Origin: Stenotrophomonas sp. 704A1
Lineage (GTDB): Bacteria; Pseudomonadota; Gammaproteobacteria; Xanthomonadales; Xanthomonadaceae
Direction: 5' to 3'
NCBI RefSeq assembly: GCF_030549525.1
Contig: NZ_CP130831.1
Coordinates: forward strand, 3,435,501 to 3,499,500
Length of the DNA stretch: 64,000 nt
Shown here: positions 42,356-54,557 of the stretch, in pieces
Position numbering within the stretch: position 1 is the first letter of the stretch
Layout: every line of letters starts with the position of its first letter
Notes under the pieces: model-generated
Databases searched by the model: none
Seen by the model: the letters and a program-made list of their open reading frames with translations, nothing else
Told to the model about the DNA's origin: nothing
Position numbers and translations under genes: made by a program

Positions 42356-43252
42356 TCAGTCCAGTGCCCTGCCCTGCCGCCAGTAGCCCATGAAGGTGAT
42401 CGCGCGGCGGTCCAGCCCGCAGTCCCGGACCAGATGACGGCGGATCGCCATCACCGCGCCGGCCTCACCGGCCACCCAGGCGTACAACGGACCGGCCGCG
42501 CCGGCCGCGGACGGTTCCCAGAGAATCTGTGAATCCACGTCGATCTCGTCCAGCCCGGTGTCGCCGGCGACCGCGCAGGCCGCCGGCAACCGGGCCTGCA
42601 CCGCGTGCAGCAGCGGCTGCCCGTGCGCGGCCTGCCCGCGCGGCAACCAGACCAGCTCGGCACCGGGCGGAGCCCGCAGCGGGACCGCGTCGCCGGCCTG
42701 GGCGACCTCCAGCAGGGCCAGCGTGCGCGGCGGTTCCGGCATCGCGGCCAATGCCTCGAGGATGCCGGCCACGGCAGGCAGCGCGGTCTCGTCGGCCACC
42801 AGCAGGACCTGGCCGACGCCAGCCGGCGGCTTCCACTCCCAGCCTTCGCTGCTGTCGGCACAGTCGGCGTCCGGCGCCAGCAGCACCACCCGGTCGCCCG
42901 GCCGCGCGTGGATGGCCCAGCGCGAGGCCGGCCCGGTTTCGCCGTGCAGCACGAAATCCACGTCGACCTCGCCCTGCTCGGCGCGCAGCTGGCGGATGGT
43001 GTAGGTACGCATCGGTGGGCGCACATCGTCGGCCAGCGCACGGTAGCGGGCGTACCAGTCCTCGCCGCTGGGCACCACCGGCGCATCCTGGCCCGGCAAG
43101 GGGAAGAACACCTTGATGCGCTGGTCCGGGCCACCGGTCTTCATGTGAGCGACGTCGGCGCCACTGAACACCATCCGGTCAAGCGAGGGGGAAAGAACGC
43201 GGCGCTCCTTCAGCGCCACGTTGAACAAGCGGTAGGTCTGCTGCGCAGCCAT
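42356..43252 (-). CDS. Siderophore-interacting protein (SIP family)
   Basis: A 298-residue flavin reductase of the ViuB/YqjH type. The N-terminal FAD-binding barrel has the RTYTIR motif (PMRTYTIRQL) near residue 80, and the C-terminal domain ends in GYWRQG, the typical YWR-like signature. No signal peptide. It reduces ferric siderophore complexes in the cytoplasm using NADPH. Nothing in the window encodes a siderophore receptor or transporter; those would be elsewhere. The gene is spaced 140 bases from the next on the same strand. Confidence 0.88.
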   Translation of the reverse strand: MAAQQTYRLFNVALKERRVLSPSLDRMVFSGADVAHMKTGGPDQRIKVFFPLPGQDAPVVPSGEDWYARYRALADDVRPPMRTYTIRQLRAEQGEVDVDFVLHGETGPASRWAIHARPGDRVVLLAPDADCADSSEGWEWKPPAGVGQVLLVADETALPAVAGILEALAAMPEPPRTLALLEVAQAGDAVPLRAPPGAELVWLPRGQAAHGQPLLHAVQARLPAACAVAGDTGLDEIDVDSQILWEPSAAGAAGPLYAWVAGEAGAVMAIRRHLVRDCGLDRRAITFMGYWRQGRALD

Positions 43253-43392
43253 GGGGATACCTCATGCGACCACATCGGAACGGCTGGCGGTCGTGCACCC
43301 ACGGACGGCTGGCTGGAGGCCCCAGCCTAGCCCGGCCACGCGCGGTTGCGGCGCCGGCGCGCGCGCATCGGCACCCTACCCGTGCGTGCTGC

Positions 43393-44619
43393 TCAATGCG
43401 CCGTGCCCACTGCCTGTGATGCGCGCTCGCGCTGGTGCTCCCAGTACCAGAACACGAAGCCGGCCGCGAAGAAGCCGGCCTGGCCCAGTGCCAGGTGCAG
43501 CGGGCTGGCGTTCAACAGCGGTGACACCACACCGGCCACCACCGTGCTGATCATCAGCTGGGTGAACGCCTGCAGCGACGAGGCCAGGCCGCGCTGCTGC
43601 GGGTACATGTCCAGCACCGCCAGGGCCAGGATCGGGAAGATCAGCGCCATGCCCAGCCCGCCCAGGAAGATCGGCAGCACCGCCCACGGCAGCACGAACT
43701 GCGGCGACAGCGCGACATAGCCGATGTTGAGCAGCGCCGAGACCGCGCAGAACAGGAAGCCGGTTGCCACCTGGCGGGTCGCGGTGGTGCGCCCGGCCAT
43801 GCGTCCGGACAGGAACGAGCCGGTGGTCATGCCGCCGATGGTGGGGATGAACAGCCAGGCAAAGCCGCCCTCGCCCAGGTGCAGGTGCTGCATCACGAAC
43901 ATCGGCGCCGAGGCGATGTACAGGAAGATGCCGCCGAAGCCGATGCTGCCGGCCAGCGCCAGGCGCAGGAAGCGTGGATTGAAGCCGATGCGCACGTAGT
44001 CGCGCAGCAGCATGCGCGGAGACAGCGGCACCCGCGCCGCGACCGGGTGGGTCTCGGGCAGGTAGCGCGCAGTGGCGGCCAGCAGCACCAGGGCGAACAC
44101 CACCAGGAACCAGAAGATCAGCGGCCAGCCGGCGCCACTGAGCAGGATCCAGCCACCGATGATCGGTGCGATCGCCGGCGCGATGCCGAACAGCATCGAC
44201 ACCTGGCTCATCAGCCGCTGCGCGTCGTGGCCGTGGTAGAGGTCGCGGATCACCGCGCGGCCGACGATCATGCCGACGCCGGCCGACAGCCCCTGCAGCG
44301 CGCGGAACAGCAGCAGCGTGCCCAGGTCGGTGGACAGGGCGCAGCCGACCGACGCGCCGACGAACACCACCAGCCCGGCCAGGATCACCCGCTTGCGGCC
44401 CCAGGCATCGGACAGCGGCCCGTGCGCCAGGCTCATCAGGCCGTAGAACAGCAGGTACACGCTGATGGTCTGCTGCACCGCCACCTCGTCCACGGCCAGG
44501 CGCTGGGCCAGCTGCGGGAAGGCGGGGAAGATGGTGTCGATCGAGAACGGACCGAACATGGCCAGCCCAGCAAGCAGCAGGGCCATGCGGCGGGTGGAGG
44601 GAGCAACAGCGGCGGTCAT
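43393..44619 (-). CDS. Bcr/CflA family multidrug efflux MFS transporter
   Basis: A 408-residue transporter with 12 membrane helices. The MFS loop 2-3 motif is GPLSDAWGRKRVILAG, and the Bcr/CflA group marks are FSIDTIFPAFPQLA at the first helix and the VGRAVIRDLYHG block in the fourth to fifth. ATG of MTAAVAPS is chosen; an ATG eight codons earlier is also open. These pumps export bicyclomycin, chloramphenicol or sulfonamide-type drugs. A substrate cannot be assigned. It is divergent from gcvP, with 463 bases in between. Confidence 0.88.
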   Translation of the reverse strand: MTAAVAPSTRRMALLLAGLAMFGPFSIDTIFPAFPQLAQRLAVDEVAVQQTISVYLLFYGLMSLAHGPLSDAWGRKRVILAGLVVFVGASVGCALSTDLGTLLLFRALQGLSAGVGMIVGRAVIRDLYHGHDAQRLMSQVSMLFGIAPAIAPIIGGWILLSGAGWPLIFWFLVVFALVLLAATARYLPETHPVAARVPLSPRMLLRDYVRIGFNPRFLRLALAGSIGFGGIFLYIASAPMFVMQHLHLGEGGFAWLFIPTIGGMTTGSFLSGRMAGRTTATRQVATGFLFCAVSALLNIGYVALSPQFVLPWAVLPIFLGGLGMALIFPILALAVLDMYPQQRGLASSLQAFTQLMISTVVAGVVSPLLNASPLHLALGQAGFFAAGFVFWYWEHQRERASQAVGTAH

Positions 44620-44830
44620 CGGGCAGGCGTCCGGCAGGGCCATGCGTGGCACGCACGGCGGGCGCCGATCCCCTGCAGCAGGGACGGCGCCAGATGAATA
44701 CGAGGGTCCGACCATCATAGGCGGGGATTGCGCCCGGCGCCATGCAGAACTGCACAAAACGCATGCCCGGGCCATCGGCCATTCAGGCGCAGCGGGGTCC
44801 CGGGACGCGGCCCGCAGGCCTGCAACGGGC

Positions 44831-44836
44831 TATAAT
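44831..44836 (+). promoter_or_regulatory. -10 box for the gcvP transcript
   Basis: TATAAT, the perfect consensus, lies about 12 bases before the first riboswitch aptamer, so transcription would start with the riboswitch. No good -35 hexamer is visible at 16-18 bases upstream, so activation by a regulator is possible. Confidence 0.5.
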
Positions 44837-44847
44837 CGGCGGGCAAC

Positions 44848-45018
44848 ACGGTGGGAGAAGCGGAACACCGCTGCCGAAGGCGCAACGCCCGTAATCGCTC
44901 AGGCCCGATACCACCCGTAACACAACTCTGGAGAGACCGGATCGATCCGGCGCCGAAGGGGCACGAAGCAGCGGTCCGCCGCGCTTCCAAACTCTCAGGC
45001 AAAAGGACAGAGGGGCGC
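44848..45018 (+). ncRNA. Tandem glycine riboswitch
   Basis: Two aptamers in series. The first runs from GGTGGGAGAAGCGG to about 44917, with GCCGAAGGCGCAA and the ATCGCTCAGGCC end. The second begins at ACTCTGGAGAGACCGG, with GCCGAAGGGGCACGAAGC and ends AACTCTCAGGCAAAAGGACAGAGGGG. The repeated GGAGAG...GCCGAAGGNGCAA...CTCAGGC pattern is diagnostic. The linker is about 8-10 bases. Glycine binding would turn on gcvP. The distance to the gcvP start is about 65 bases. Confidence 0.92.
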
Positions 45019-45082
45019 CCCGCAGACCGCCGACCGGCGGCTTGTGCCCGTGCGTGTGCCCTTTCCTGACGGATCCTTCGCC

Positions 45083-47950
<2,868 letters not shown>

Positions 47951-47956
47951 TCGACA

Positions 47957-47985
47957 AACGGCCCGCGCAAGCGGGCCGTTTCATT
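47957..47985 (+). terminator. Rho-independent terminator of gcvP
   Basis: Stem AACGGCCCGC with GCGGGCCGTT around a GCAA loop, followed by TCATTT, about 8 bases after the stop codon. Confidence 0.88.
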
Positions 47986-48032
47986 TCCCGCAGCGCCAGC
48001 GGCGGCAGGGCCCCGGCATGTTCCGGTAGTCG

Positions 48033-48119
48033 GTAGCGCCGGGCCATGCCCGGCGAACACAGCGGCAGCACCCATCACCAGCCCGGCATGTTCCGGTAGC
48101 GCCGGGCCATGCCCGGCGA
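48033..48119 (+). repeat. Two SMAG palindromes in tandem
   Basis: Two near-identical copies with GTAG heads (GTAGCGCCGGGCCATGCCCG and on) at about 48033-48055 and 48096-48119, same orientation, 63 bases apart, with a repeated GCATGTTCCGGTAG lead. They lie between gcvP and a convergent gene. Confidence 0.85.
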
Positions 48120-48137
48120 GCGCAGCGGCAGCACGCA

Positions 48138-48548
48138 TCACGGGTCCGGCATCTGCCCCAGGCTCAACTGCCAGGACACACCGAAACGGTCCTGCACCCA
48201 GCCGTATCGATTGCTGAAATCGTACTCGCCCACCGGCATCAACCAGTGCCCGCCCTCGCCCAGCGCCCGCGCGGCGCGCTCGAACTGCTCGGTCCCCGCA
48301 CATTCCACGAACAGCGAGATCGAGGGAGTGAAGGTGAAGTCGTGCACATCCAGGCTGTCGAAGCACAGGTAATGAGTGCCCCCCAGCAGGAAGATGGCCT
48401 GGCGTACCTGCCCGGGCACGCCGGCGCCAGGCCCTTCCGGGTGGCGTTGCAGGGCCAGCAGGCGGAAATCAGCGAACGCCTCGGCGTACAGGGCCAGCGC
48501 GGCCTCGGCCTGGCCGGTGAACATCAGGAAGGGACGGCTGCGCAGCAT
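48138..48548 (-). CDS. VOC family protein (PhnB-like)
   Basis: A 136-residue protein of the glyoxalase/PhnB fold. It begins MLRSRPFLMFTGQAEAALALYAEAFAD, the typical PhnB start, and continues with IFLLGGTHYLCFDS and SLFVECAGTEQFERAARALGEGGHWLMPVGEYDFSNRYGWVQDRFGVSWQL. These proteins are mostly of unknown function. It is alone on its strand near a permease. It resembles the earlier VOC protein in fold only. Confidence 0.8.
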   Translation of the reverse strand: MLRSRPFLMFTGQAEAALALYAEAFADFRLLALQRHPEGPGAGVPGQVRQAIFLLGGTHYLCFDSLDVHDFTFTPSISLFVECAGTEQFERAARALGEGGHWLMPVGEYDFSNRYGWVQDRFGVSWQLSLGQMPDP

Positions 48549-48653
48549 GCGGTGCTCCTGTTCGACGGGCCGCTCAGGCCCCGGGGATCAGGATGGCACC
48601 GCGGATGTGCGCACCGTGTATCGGCAGCGCCGGGCCCGGCCCGGCGGTTTCGA

Positions 48654-50024
48654 TCAGGCCTCGCGCAGGCGGCGGGCGATGGCGCTGCCGGCGGCGATGC
48701 TCGCCGTCAGCGCTACCATCGCCAGGAACTGCAGCCGGGTATGCGCTTCACTCAGCAGCAGCCCGAAGATCAGCGCCAGGATCGCCAGCGCACACACGGT
48801 CAGCCACGGGAAGCCGGCCATGCGGAACGGCAGGCGGGTGCCCAGGCGATCCGCACGCCTGCGCAGCACCAGCTGCGAGACCAGCGACAGCGTCCATACC
48901 AGCAGACAGGTGGAACCGACGATGTTCAGCAGCACCGGCAGCACCCTGTCCGGGAACAGCAGCTCCATCACGGTGGCGGCGAAGCCGAACAGCACGCTGG
49001 CCAGCACCGCGATCACCGGCACCTGGCGCGGGTCGGTCCAGCCCAGCACGGCCGGGGCTTCGCGGCGCTGCGCCAGCGAGTACATCATGCGCGAGGCGCC
49101 GTAGAGGTTGGCGTTGAGCGCCGACAGCAGCGCGATCACCGCGATCAGGGTGATGGCCGTGGCCGCTCCCGGAATATTGGCGACCTCCAGCACCGCGGCG
49201 AAGGGTGACTTCAGCGCCTCGCTGGTCCACGGCACCACCGCGATGATCACGCTCAGCGAGCCGATGTAGAACACCAGGATGCGCCAGGCCACGGTGCGGA
49301 TCGCGCGGGCGATGCTGCGCTCGGGATCTTCGGTCTCGGCCGCGGCCACCGCCACGATCTCGGTCCCGCCAAACGCGAAGACGACCACCAGCAGGGCCGC
49401 ACCGATGCCGGCCAGCCCCTTCGGCGCGAAGCCGCCATGGGCGGTGAAATTGCTCAGGCCCGGCGAGGCGACCTGCGGCAGCCAGCCCATCAGCAGGGCG
49501 ATGCCGATGGCGATGAAACCCAGGATCGCGGCCACCTTGAGGATGGCGAACCAGAACTCGAACTCGCCGAAGTTCTTCACGCCGAGCAGGTTGATCGCAG
49601 TGAAGAACAGCATGAACGCCAGCGCCGCCATCGGCACCGGTATGGCCGGCCATACCGTGGCCAGCAATCCGGCCGCACCCACCGCCTCGGCGGCGATCAC
49701 GATCACCAGCTGCACCCACCACAGCCAGCCCACGGTCGCACCGGCAGTGGCGCCCATGGCATCGGCGGCGTAGACCGAGAACGCGCCGCTGGTCGGCTTG
49801 GCCGCCGCCATTTCGCCCAGCGCGTTCATCACGATGATCACCAGCGCGCCGGCCACCAGATAGGACACCAGCACCGCCGGACCGGCCGCCTGCACGCCCA
49901 CGCCGGAACCGAGGAACAGGCCGGCGCCGATCGCGCTGCCCAGGCCCATCATGATCAGCTGGCGCGGCTTGAGCGAATGGCCGAGGCGGGAGGGCGAAGC
50001 GGTCTGATCGGGGGTGGCGGGCAT
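48654..50024 (-). CDS. Amino acid permease (APC superfamily)
   Basis: A 456-residue transporter with 12 membrane helices. The first-helix motif is LIMMGLGSAIGAGLFLGSG, typical of the AAT/GabP group, followed by the conserved Glu in NALGEMAAAKPTSGAF. Later blocks include FAFGGTEIVAVAAAETEDPERSI. Likely substrates are GABA, proline or aromatic amino acids; the sequence does not decide. It imports across the inner membrane in symport with protons. The AraC-type regulator gene lies 81 bases upstream on the same strand and could control it. Confidence 0.88.
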   Translation of the reverse strand: MPATPDQTASPSRLGHSLKPRQLIMMGLGSAIGAGLFLGSGVGVQAAGPAVLVSYLVAGALVIIVMNALGEMAAAKPTSGAFSVYAADAMGATAGATVGWLWWVQLVIVIAAEAVGAAGLLATVWPAIPVPMAALAFMLFFTAINLLGVKNFGEFEFWFAILKVAAILGFIAIGIALLMGWLPQVASPGLSNFTAHGGFAPKGLAGIGAALLVVVFAFGGTEIVAVAAAETEDPERSIARAIRTVAWRILVFYIGSLSVIIAVVPWTSEALKSPFAAVLEVANIPGAATAITLIAVIALLSALNANLYGASRMMYSLAQRREAPAVLGWTDPRQVPVIAVLASVLFGFAATVMELLFPDRVLPVLLNIVGSTCLLVWTLSLVSQLVLRRRADRLGTRLPFRMAGFPWLTVCALAILALIFGLLLSEAHTRLQFLAMVALTASIAAGSAIARRLREA

Positions 50025-50105
50025 CGGCAGGGCTGGCGGCGGCTACAGGGGCGACACCTTACATGGTCCGGCGCCCGCCGGGATAGGCACAGCGCAGCAG
50101 GCCGC

Positions 50106-50816
50106 TCAGGCCGGCACCGGCTCACCGATGCGGGCCCGGTAGGCGCGCGGGGAGAAACCGGTTTCAGCCTTGAATTTGCGGGTAAACGCGCTCTGGTCGC
50201 TGAAACCGCAGGCCTGGCCGATGCAGGCGATGCTTTCGTTGCCATGCAGCAGGTGCATCGCCATCTGGATGCGCAGCCGGGTCAGCACCTGCTGCGGAGT
50301 CATCTGGAACACCTTGCGGAAGCTGCGCTCGAGCTTGGACAGCGAGAAGCCGGTGATGTCCAGCAGGGTCTGCATGCGCACGTTCTCGGCGTAGTGCGCA
50401 TTGAGGTGGGCCAGGGCCAGCCGCAGCTGTTCGTACTGGCTGCCCAGGCTGTCCTTCTGGCCGAGGTCGCGGGAGATGCCGATCAGCCCCTCCACCTGCC
50501 CGTCCACCACCAGCGGGCGCTTGCAGGTCAGGCACCAGCCCGGTTCGCGGTTGGCGAACAGGTGCAGCTCCATCAGGTTCTCGATCACCTCGCCGGACAG
50601 CACGCGTGCGTCCTGGTCGACATAGTCGGCGCTCAGCCCGGTGGGGTAGATCTCGGCCGCGGTTCGGCCGATCACCTCCTTGCGCGCACGCAGGCCCAGC
50701 CGTCGCAGCATGGTCTGGTTGACGTAGGTGTAGCGGCCCTGGCGGTCCTTCATGAAGAACAGCACGTCCGGAATGGCGTCGAACAGGGCTTCGATGTCGG
50801 CGGGTTCGACTCGCAT
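50106..50816 (-). CDS. PAS-domain AraC-family transcription regulator
   Basis: A 236-residue regulator. The N-terminal PAS fold (about 1-115: FDAIPDVLFFMKDRQGRYTYVNQTMLRRLGL through GLIGISRDLG) precedes a C-terminal AraC pair of helix-turn-helix motifs (LDITGFSLSKLERSFRKVFQMTPQQVLTRLR, then SIACIGQACGFSDQSAFTRKFKAETGFSPRAYR). The start at MRVEPADIEALFDAIPD is the earliest one with family support. This fusion is common in Xanthomonadaceae. It is divergent from the catalase gene and upstream of the permease on its own strand, so either could be its target. The signal sensed by PAS is unknown. Confidence 0.88.
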   Translation of the reverse strand: MRVEPADIEALFDAIPDVLFFMKDRQGRYTYVNQTMLRRLGLRARKEVIGRTAAEIYPTGLSADYVDQDARVLSGEVIENLMELHLFANREPGWCLTCKRPLVVDGQVEGLIGISRDLGQKDSLGSQYEQLRLALAHLNAHYAENVRMQTLLDITGFSLSKLERSFRKVFQMTPQQVLTRLRIQMAMHLLHGNESIACIGQACGFSDQSAFTRKFKAETGFSPRAYRARIGEPVPA

Positions 50817-50933
50817 GCGGCAAGCATACCCGAGCCGCCGATTTGTCTGCGCGTTCACTCCCACGGGACCGTGCATTAACGCCGGCGCCGCCACTGTCTG
50901 GGTCTGCCCCCTACCCGCTCCAGGAGACCCTCC

Positions 50934-53030
50934 ATGGCCGCCAGCAAGCCGACCGGCAAGCGCGCTTCCGCCACCCCCTCCGCCGACCGTGACAGCCGCG
51001 GCCAGGGCGATGAACTGCACCAGCTCGCGGGAGGCGCCCATCCGGTCCTGACCAGCAACCAGGGCATTCCGGTTGCCGACAACCAGAACTCCCTGCGCCA
51101 GGGACCACGCGGCCCCACCCTGCTGGAAGACTTCCTGCTGCGCGAGAAGATCACCCACTTCGACCATGAGCGTATTCCCGAGCGGATCGTCCATGCCCGC
51201 GGTTCGGCCGCCCACGGCTTCTTCGAACTCACCCGCTCGCTGAGCAAGGTGACCCGCGCGAAGATCCTCACCGAGGTCGGGGTGAAGACGCCGGTGTTCA
51301 CCCGCTTCTCCACCGTTGCCGGTGGCGCCGGCTCGGTGGACACCCCGCGCGACGTGCGCGGCTTCGCGGTGAAGTTCTATACCAGGGAAGGCAACTGGGA
51401 CCTGGTCGGCAACAACATTCCGGTGTTCTTCATCCAGGACGCGATCAAGTTCCCCGACCTGATCCATGCGGTGAAGATGGAACCGGACCGCGCGTTCCCG
51501 CAGGCCGCCAGCGCACACGACACGTTCTGGGATTTCGTCTCGCTGATGCCCGAATCGATGCACATGATCATGTGGGCGATGAGCGACCGCACGATTCCGC
51601 GCTCGCTGCGCACCATCGAAGGCTTCGGCATCCACAGCTTCCGCCTGCTGGATGAGAAAGGGAACTCCACCTTCGTCAAGTTCCACTGGCGGCCGAAGCT
51701 GGGGCTGCAGTCCACCATCTGGGACGAGGCGCTGAAACTGCAGGCCGCCGACAACGATTTCCACCGCCGCGACCTGTTCGAGGCGATCCAGCGCGGCGAC
51801 TTCCCCGAGTGGGAACTGGCCGTGCAGCTGTTCACTGAAGAGCAGGCCGAAGGCTTCCCGTTCGACCATCTGGATCCGACCAAGATCATCCCCGAGTCGC
51901 TGGTGCCGCTGCAGGTGATCGGGCGCATGGTGCTCGATCGCTGGCCGGACAATTTCTTCGCCGAGACCGAGCAGGTAGCGTTCTGCCCGGCCAACGTGCC
52001 GCCGGGCATCGACTTCAGCAATGATCCCCTGCTGCAGGGCCGCCTGTTCTCCTACCTGGACACCCAGCTGATCCGGCTGGGCGGGCCCAATTTCAACCAG
52101 ATTCCGGTGAACGCACCGAAGTGCCCGTTCGCCAACCACCAGCGCGATGGCCACATGCAGATGCAGGTGCCGAAGGGGCGCGTCGCCTACGATCCCAGCT
52201 CGCTGCAGGACGACAGCCCGCGTGAAACGCCCGCGGGGTTCCGCAGCCACGCCAGCGCCGACGATGGACGCAAGGGCCGCACCCGCGCGGAGAGCTTCGC
52301 CGACCACTACAGCCAGGCGCGGATGTTCTTCCGCAGCCTGGAAAAGCCGGAACAGGCGCACCTGGCCTCTGCGCTGGTGTTCGAGCTGTCGAAGGTGGAA
52401 ACCGAGAAGGTGCGCGTGCGCACCGTCAGCCATCTGCGCAACATCGACGAAGGCCTGGCCAGGCGCGTGGCCGATGGACTGGCCCTGCCGGCCCTGCCCG
52501 ATCCTGCGCCGACGGCGACGCCCGCACAGGACCTGCCAGCGGCGCCCGAGGTCCGTGTGATCGGCCGCAACAAGCCGGTGCTGCAGGGCCGGTGCATCGG
52601 CATCCTGTTCGACGCAGGTTCCGACGCGCGAATCATCGCCAGCCTGCGCAAGGCTGCTGAAAAGGCCGGCGCCAGCGTGAAGATGGTCGCCCCCAGGGTG
52701 GGTGGCGCGACCCTCAGCGACGGCAAGCTGCAGGCGGCCGACGGACAGCTCGCCGGCACCCCCTCGGTGGTATTCGACGCCGTCGCGGTGGTACTGAGCG
52801 CCGACGCCGGCAAGGCGTTGGCCAAGGACGCCGCCGCGGTCGGCTTCGTCAGCGATGCCTGGGCCCACCTGAAGGCCATTGCCAGTGACGAAGGCGCGCA
52901 GGCGCTGCTGAAGGCAGCGCGCGTCGGCAACGATGCCGGCATCGTGGAAGCCGAAGACAGCAAGGCCTTCCTCGCGGCTGCCGCCAACCGCCAGTGGGCG
53001 CGCGAACCGAAACTGCGCCTGCTGGCCTGA
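50934..53030 (+). CDS. katE: Catalase HPII (clade 2, large subunit)
   Basis: A 698-residue large-subunit catalase. The distal His87 is in [12 protein letters not shown], the Asn is in [15 protein letters not shown], and the proximal heme Tyr374 is in [14 protein letters not shown]. The C-terminal 170 residues form the flavodoxin-like extension ([30 protein letters not shown] and on) seen only in HPII. The N-terminal 60 residues are also longer than in small catalases. It breaks down hydrogen peroxide in the cytoplasm and is expected to be induced in stationary phase. A lysine-rich DNA-binding protein is encoded 21 bases downstream. Confidence 0.95.
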   Translation: MAASKPTGKRASATPSADRDSRGQGDELHQLAGGAHPVLTSNQGIPVADNQNSLRQGPRGPTLLEDFLLREKITHFDHERIPERIVHARGSAAHGFFELTRSLSKVTRAKILTEVGVKTPVFTRFSTVAGGAGSVDTPRDVRGFAVKFYTREGNWDLVGNNIPVFFIQDAIKFPDLIHAVKMEPDRAFPQAASAHDTFWDFVSLMPESMHMIMWAMSDRTIPRSLRTIEGFGIHSFRLLDEKGNSTFVKFHWRPKLGLQSTIWDEALKLQAADNDFHRRDLFEAIQRGDFPEWELAVQLFTEEQAEGFPFDHLDPTKIIPESLVPLQVIGRMVLDRWPDNFFAETEQVAFCPANVPPGIDFSNDPLLQGRLFSYLDTQLIRLGGPNFNQIPVNAPKCPFANHQRDGHMQMQVPKGRVAYDPSSLQDDSPRETPAGFRSHASADDGRKGRTRAESFADHYSQARMFFRSLEKPEQAHLASALVFELSKVETEKVRVRTVSHLRNIDEGLARRVADGLALPALPDPAPTATPAQDLPAAPEVRVIGRNKPVLQGRCIGILFDAGSDARIIASLRKAAEKAGASVKMVAPRVGGATLSDGKLQAADGQLAGTPSVVFDAVAVVLSADAGKALAKDAAAVGFVSDAWAHLKAIASDEGAQALLKAARVGNDAGIVEAEDSKAFLAAAANRQWAREPKLRLLA

Positions 53031-53051
53031 CCGACCCACAGGAGAACCGAC

Positions 53052-53621
53052 ATGCCCCGGGGTGACAAATCCGCCTACACAGACAAGCAGAAGCGCCAGG
53101 CCGAGCACATCGAGCACAGCGAACGCGCGCGGGGTGCCAGCGAGGGCACCGCCGAGCGCATTGCCTGGGCCACCGTGAACAAGCAGGACGGTGGTGGCAA
53201 ACGCAGTGGCAGCGCGCGCAAGGCAACAAAGAAGGGAGCCAAAAAGACCACCGCAAAGAAGGCGTCGGCCAGCAAGGCGCCGGCGAAGAAGGTGGCGAAG
53301 AAGACGGCCACCCGGGCGCCTGCGAAGAAGACGGCGGCCACCAAGAAGGCGGCAACGCGCACGCCGGCAAAGAAGACGGCAAAGAAGACGGCAAAGAAAA
53401 CTGCAAAGAAGACCGCGACCACGCCGGCAGCGCCGCGCAAGCGCGCAGTAAAGAAGGCTGCGAAGAAGACGACGGCGAAAAAGGCAGCGACCAGCACGTC
53501 CAGCAGCACCGCTGCCACGCGCAGCGCTGCGGCCAGGAAGGCGGCGAAGACGCGCGCCGCGAAGAAGGCCGCGCGCAGCACTGCGGCGAAGAAGGCCGCA
53601 CGTACCCGCGCACGCAGCTAA
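53052..53621 (+). CDS. Histone H1-like lysine-rich protein
   Basis: A 189-residue protein of two parts. Residues 1-50 (PRGDKSAYTDKQKRQAEHIEHSERARGASEGTAERIAWATVNKQDGGG) match a small proteobacterial domain often called plasmid stabilisation protein in annotations. From about residue 55 the chain is low-complexity KKTAKKTAAKK-type repeats with Arg-rich tail, like the bacterial H1-type proteins. About 30 percent of the residues are Lys. It should bind DNA without sequence preference. GGAGAACC lies upstream. Being 21 bases after katE, it probably shares its mRNA and so joins oxidative stress defence with DNA protection. The stop overlaps the convergent gene by a few bases. Confidence 0.8.
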   Translation: MPRGDKSAYTDKQKRQAEHIEHSERARGASEGTAERIAWATVNKQDGGGKRSGSARKATKKGAKKTTAKKASASKAPAKKVAKKTATRAPAKKTAATKKAATRTPAKKTAKKTAKKTAKKTATTPAAPRKRAVKKAAKKTTAKKAATSTSSSTAATRSAAARKAAKTRAAKKAARSTAAKKAARTRARS

Positions 53622-54328
53622 TCGATGCGCGGCAGCGCCTTCACCCAACCGGCCACCACTGCGGCGGCCGGTTCGGCGCAGGCCTGCAGCAACAGGTGCG
53701 GTCCTTCCAGCGCAACGTGCTGTGCCTCCGGCAGCAACGCCCGCAGCTCGGTCACGCTCGCACGCCATAGCAGGCGATCCTGACGGCCCTGCAGGGACAG
53801 CGTCGGTACCGCGATCCGGGGCAGCAGCGCGCGCCCATCGACGCGCAGGGTCGCTGCGGCGCGCTGCCGCAGCGTGACCGCCGGGACCTGCGCCAGGGCA
53901 GCGCGCAACAACGCCAGATGCGCTCCGGTGCGCCACCGCCCCAGCAGCAGAGGCGCCAGCAGCGCGGGGGGCGGCATCGGCCAGGCCGGCAACAGCAGTG
54001 CCGCGCTGGCCGCCGGCAGCGGTACCGGCCGGCGCACGAAGGTGGCGGCCAGGACCAGCCCGCGCAGCGCGCCCGGCCGCCGCGCCGCGAGTTCCAGCGC
54101 CAGCGGGCCCGAGAACGATTCGGCAATCAGGACGAACGGCGATCGTGGCAGCCGTGGCCAGATCCACGTGGCAAGCGCGGGATACTGCTGCCCACCTTCA
54201 GCCGGCAGCGCCAGCGCCCGCGTAGCCAGCCCATGGGCCTGCAGCGCGGACAGGAAATGCACCGACATCGCGCCGGTGCCGTCCAGGCCCGGCAGCATCA
54301 CCACCTCCGGCAGCGCCAGCGCGCTCAC
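53618..54328 (-). CDS. Alpha/beta hydrolase fold protein
   Basis: A 236-residue hydrolase. The region PEVVMLPGLDGTGAM is the oxyanion start; the nucleophile elbow would be ESFSGPL (VLIAESFSGPLALELAARRPGALRGLVLAATF), a serine inside an S-x-S-x-x-like pattern that departs from the strict G-x-S-x-G. A late Asp (QGRQDRLL) and the C-terminal His (EGPHLLLQ) complete the triad. A helical lid lies in the middle. The start is the GTG of MSALALPEVV; it is uncertain because there is no strong ribosome-binding site. No signal peptide. Substrate unknown; the short form resembles thioesterases and small esterases. Confidence 0.7.
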   Translation of the reverse strand: MSALALPEVVMLPGLDGTGAMSVHFLSALQAHGLATRALALPAEGGQQYPALATWIWPRLPRSPFVLIAESFSGPLALELAARRPGALRGLVLAATFVRRPVPLPAASAALLLPAWPMPPPALLAPLLLGRWRTGAHLALLRAALAQVPAVTLRQRAAATLRVDGRALLPRIAVPTLSLQGRQDRLLWRASVTELRALLPEAQHVALEGPHLLLQACAEPAAAVVAGWVKALPRID

Positions 54329-54523
54329 CGCGCTGATTCGCCATGACCGTACCCGTGGATCTCCGCACCACGCATCCGCATGCCGTTGGCCATCCTTGCA
54401 GCCATGAAGGCGGTCCTCGCCGGAGGTGCCTGCGAGCATAGCCCAATCGTGGCTGCAGCCATCGTCCGTATTCCCGTACGCGACCGTCGCTCGTCACGGC
54501 GATGCGTGGTTCAGAAGCCCCCA

Positions 54524-54551
54524 TTGGCAATCCCGCAGAAACCGCTAGAAT
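54524..54551 (+). promoter_or_regulatory. Candidate sigma-70 promoter of the autotransporter gene
   Basis: TTGGCA and TAGAAT separated by exactly 16 bases. This places the start at about 54558 and gives a leader of roughly 190 bases before the ATG. Confidence 0.5.
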
Positions 54552-54557
54552 CGCCGC

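Larger units (their letters stand above)
44620..45082. other. 463-base divergent spacer containing the glycine riboswitch
   Basis: The first 210 bases hold no recognisable structure and must contain the MFS promoter. A TATAAT box at 44831 and then the tandem riboswitch lead into gcvP. Confidence 0.75.

Noticed and set aside
53220..53615. Repeated AAGAAG tract resembling a tandem repeat or CRISPR-like array
   Set aside because: It is coding sequence for the Lys-rich tail of the H1-like protein; units are irregular and there are no spacers.
50106..54167. A 1353-residue open frame on the minus strand across katE and the H1-like gene
   Set aside because: It is the complement of katE and has no family-like segment until the AraC regulator at its end; high GC makes such antisense frames common. 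Only the last 236 residues are real.
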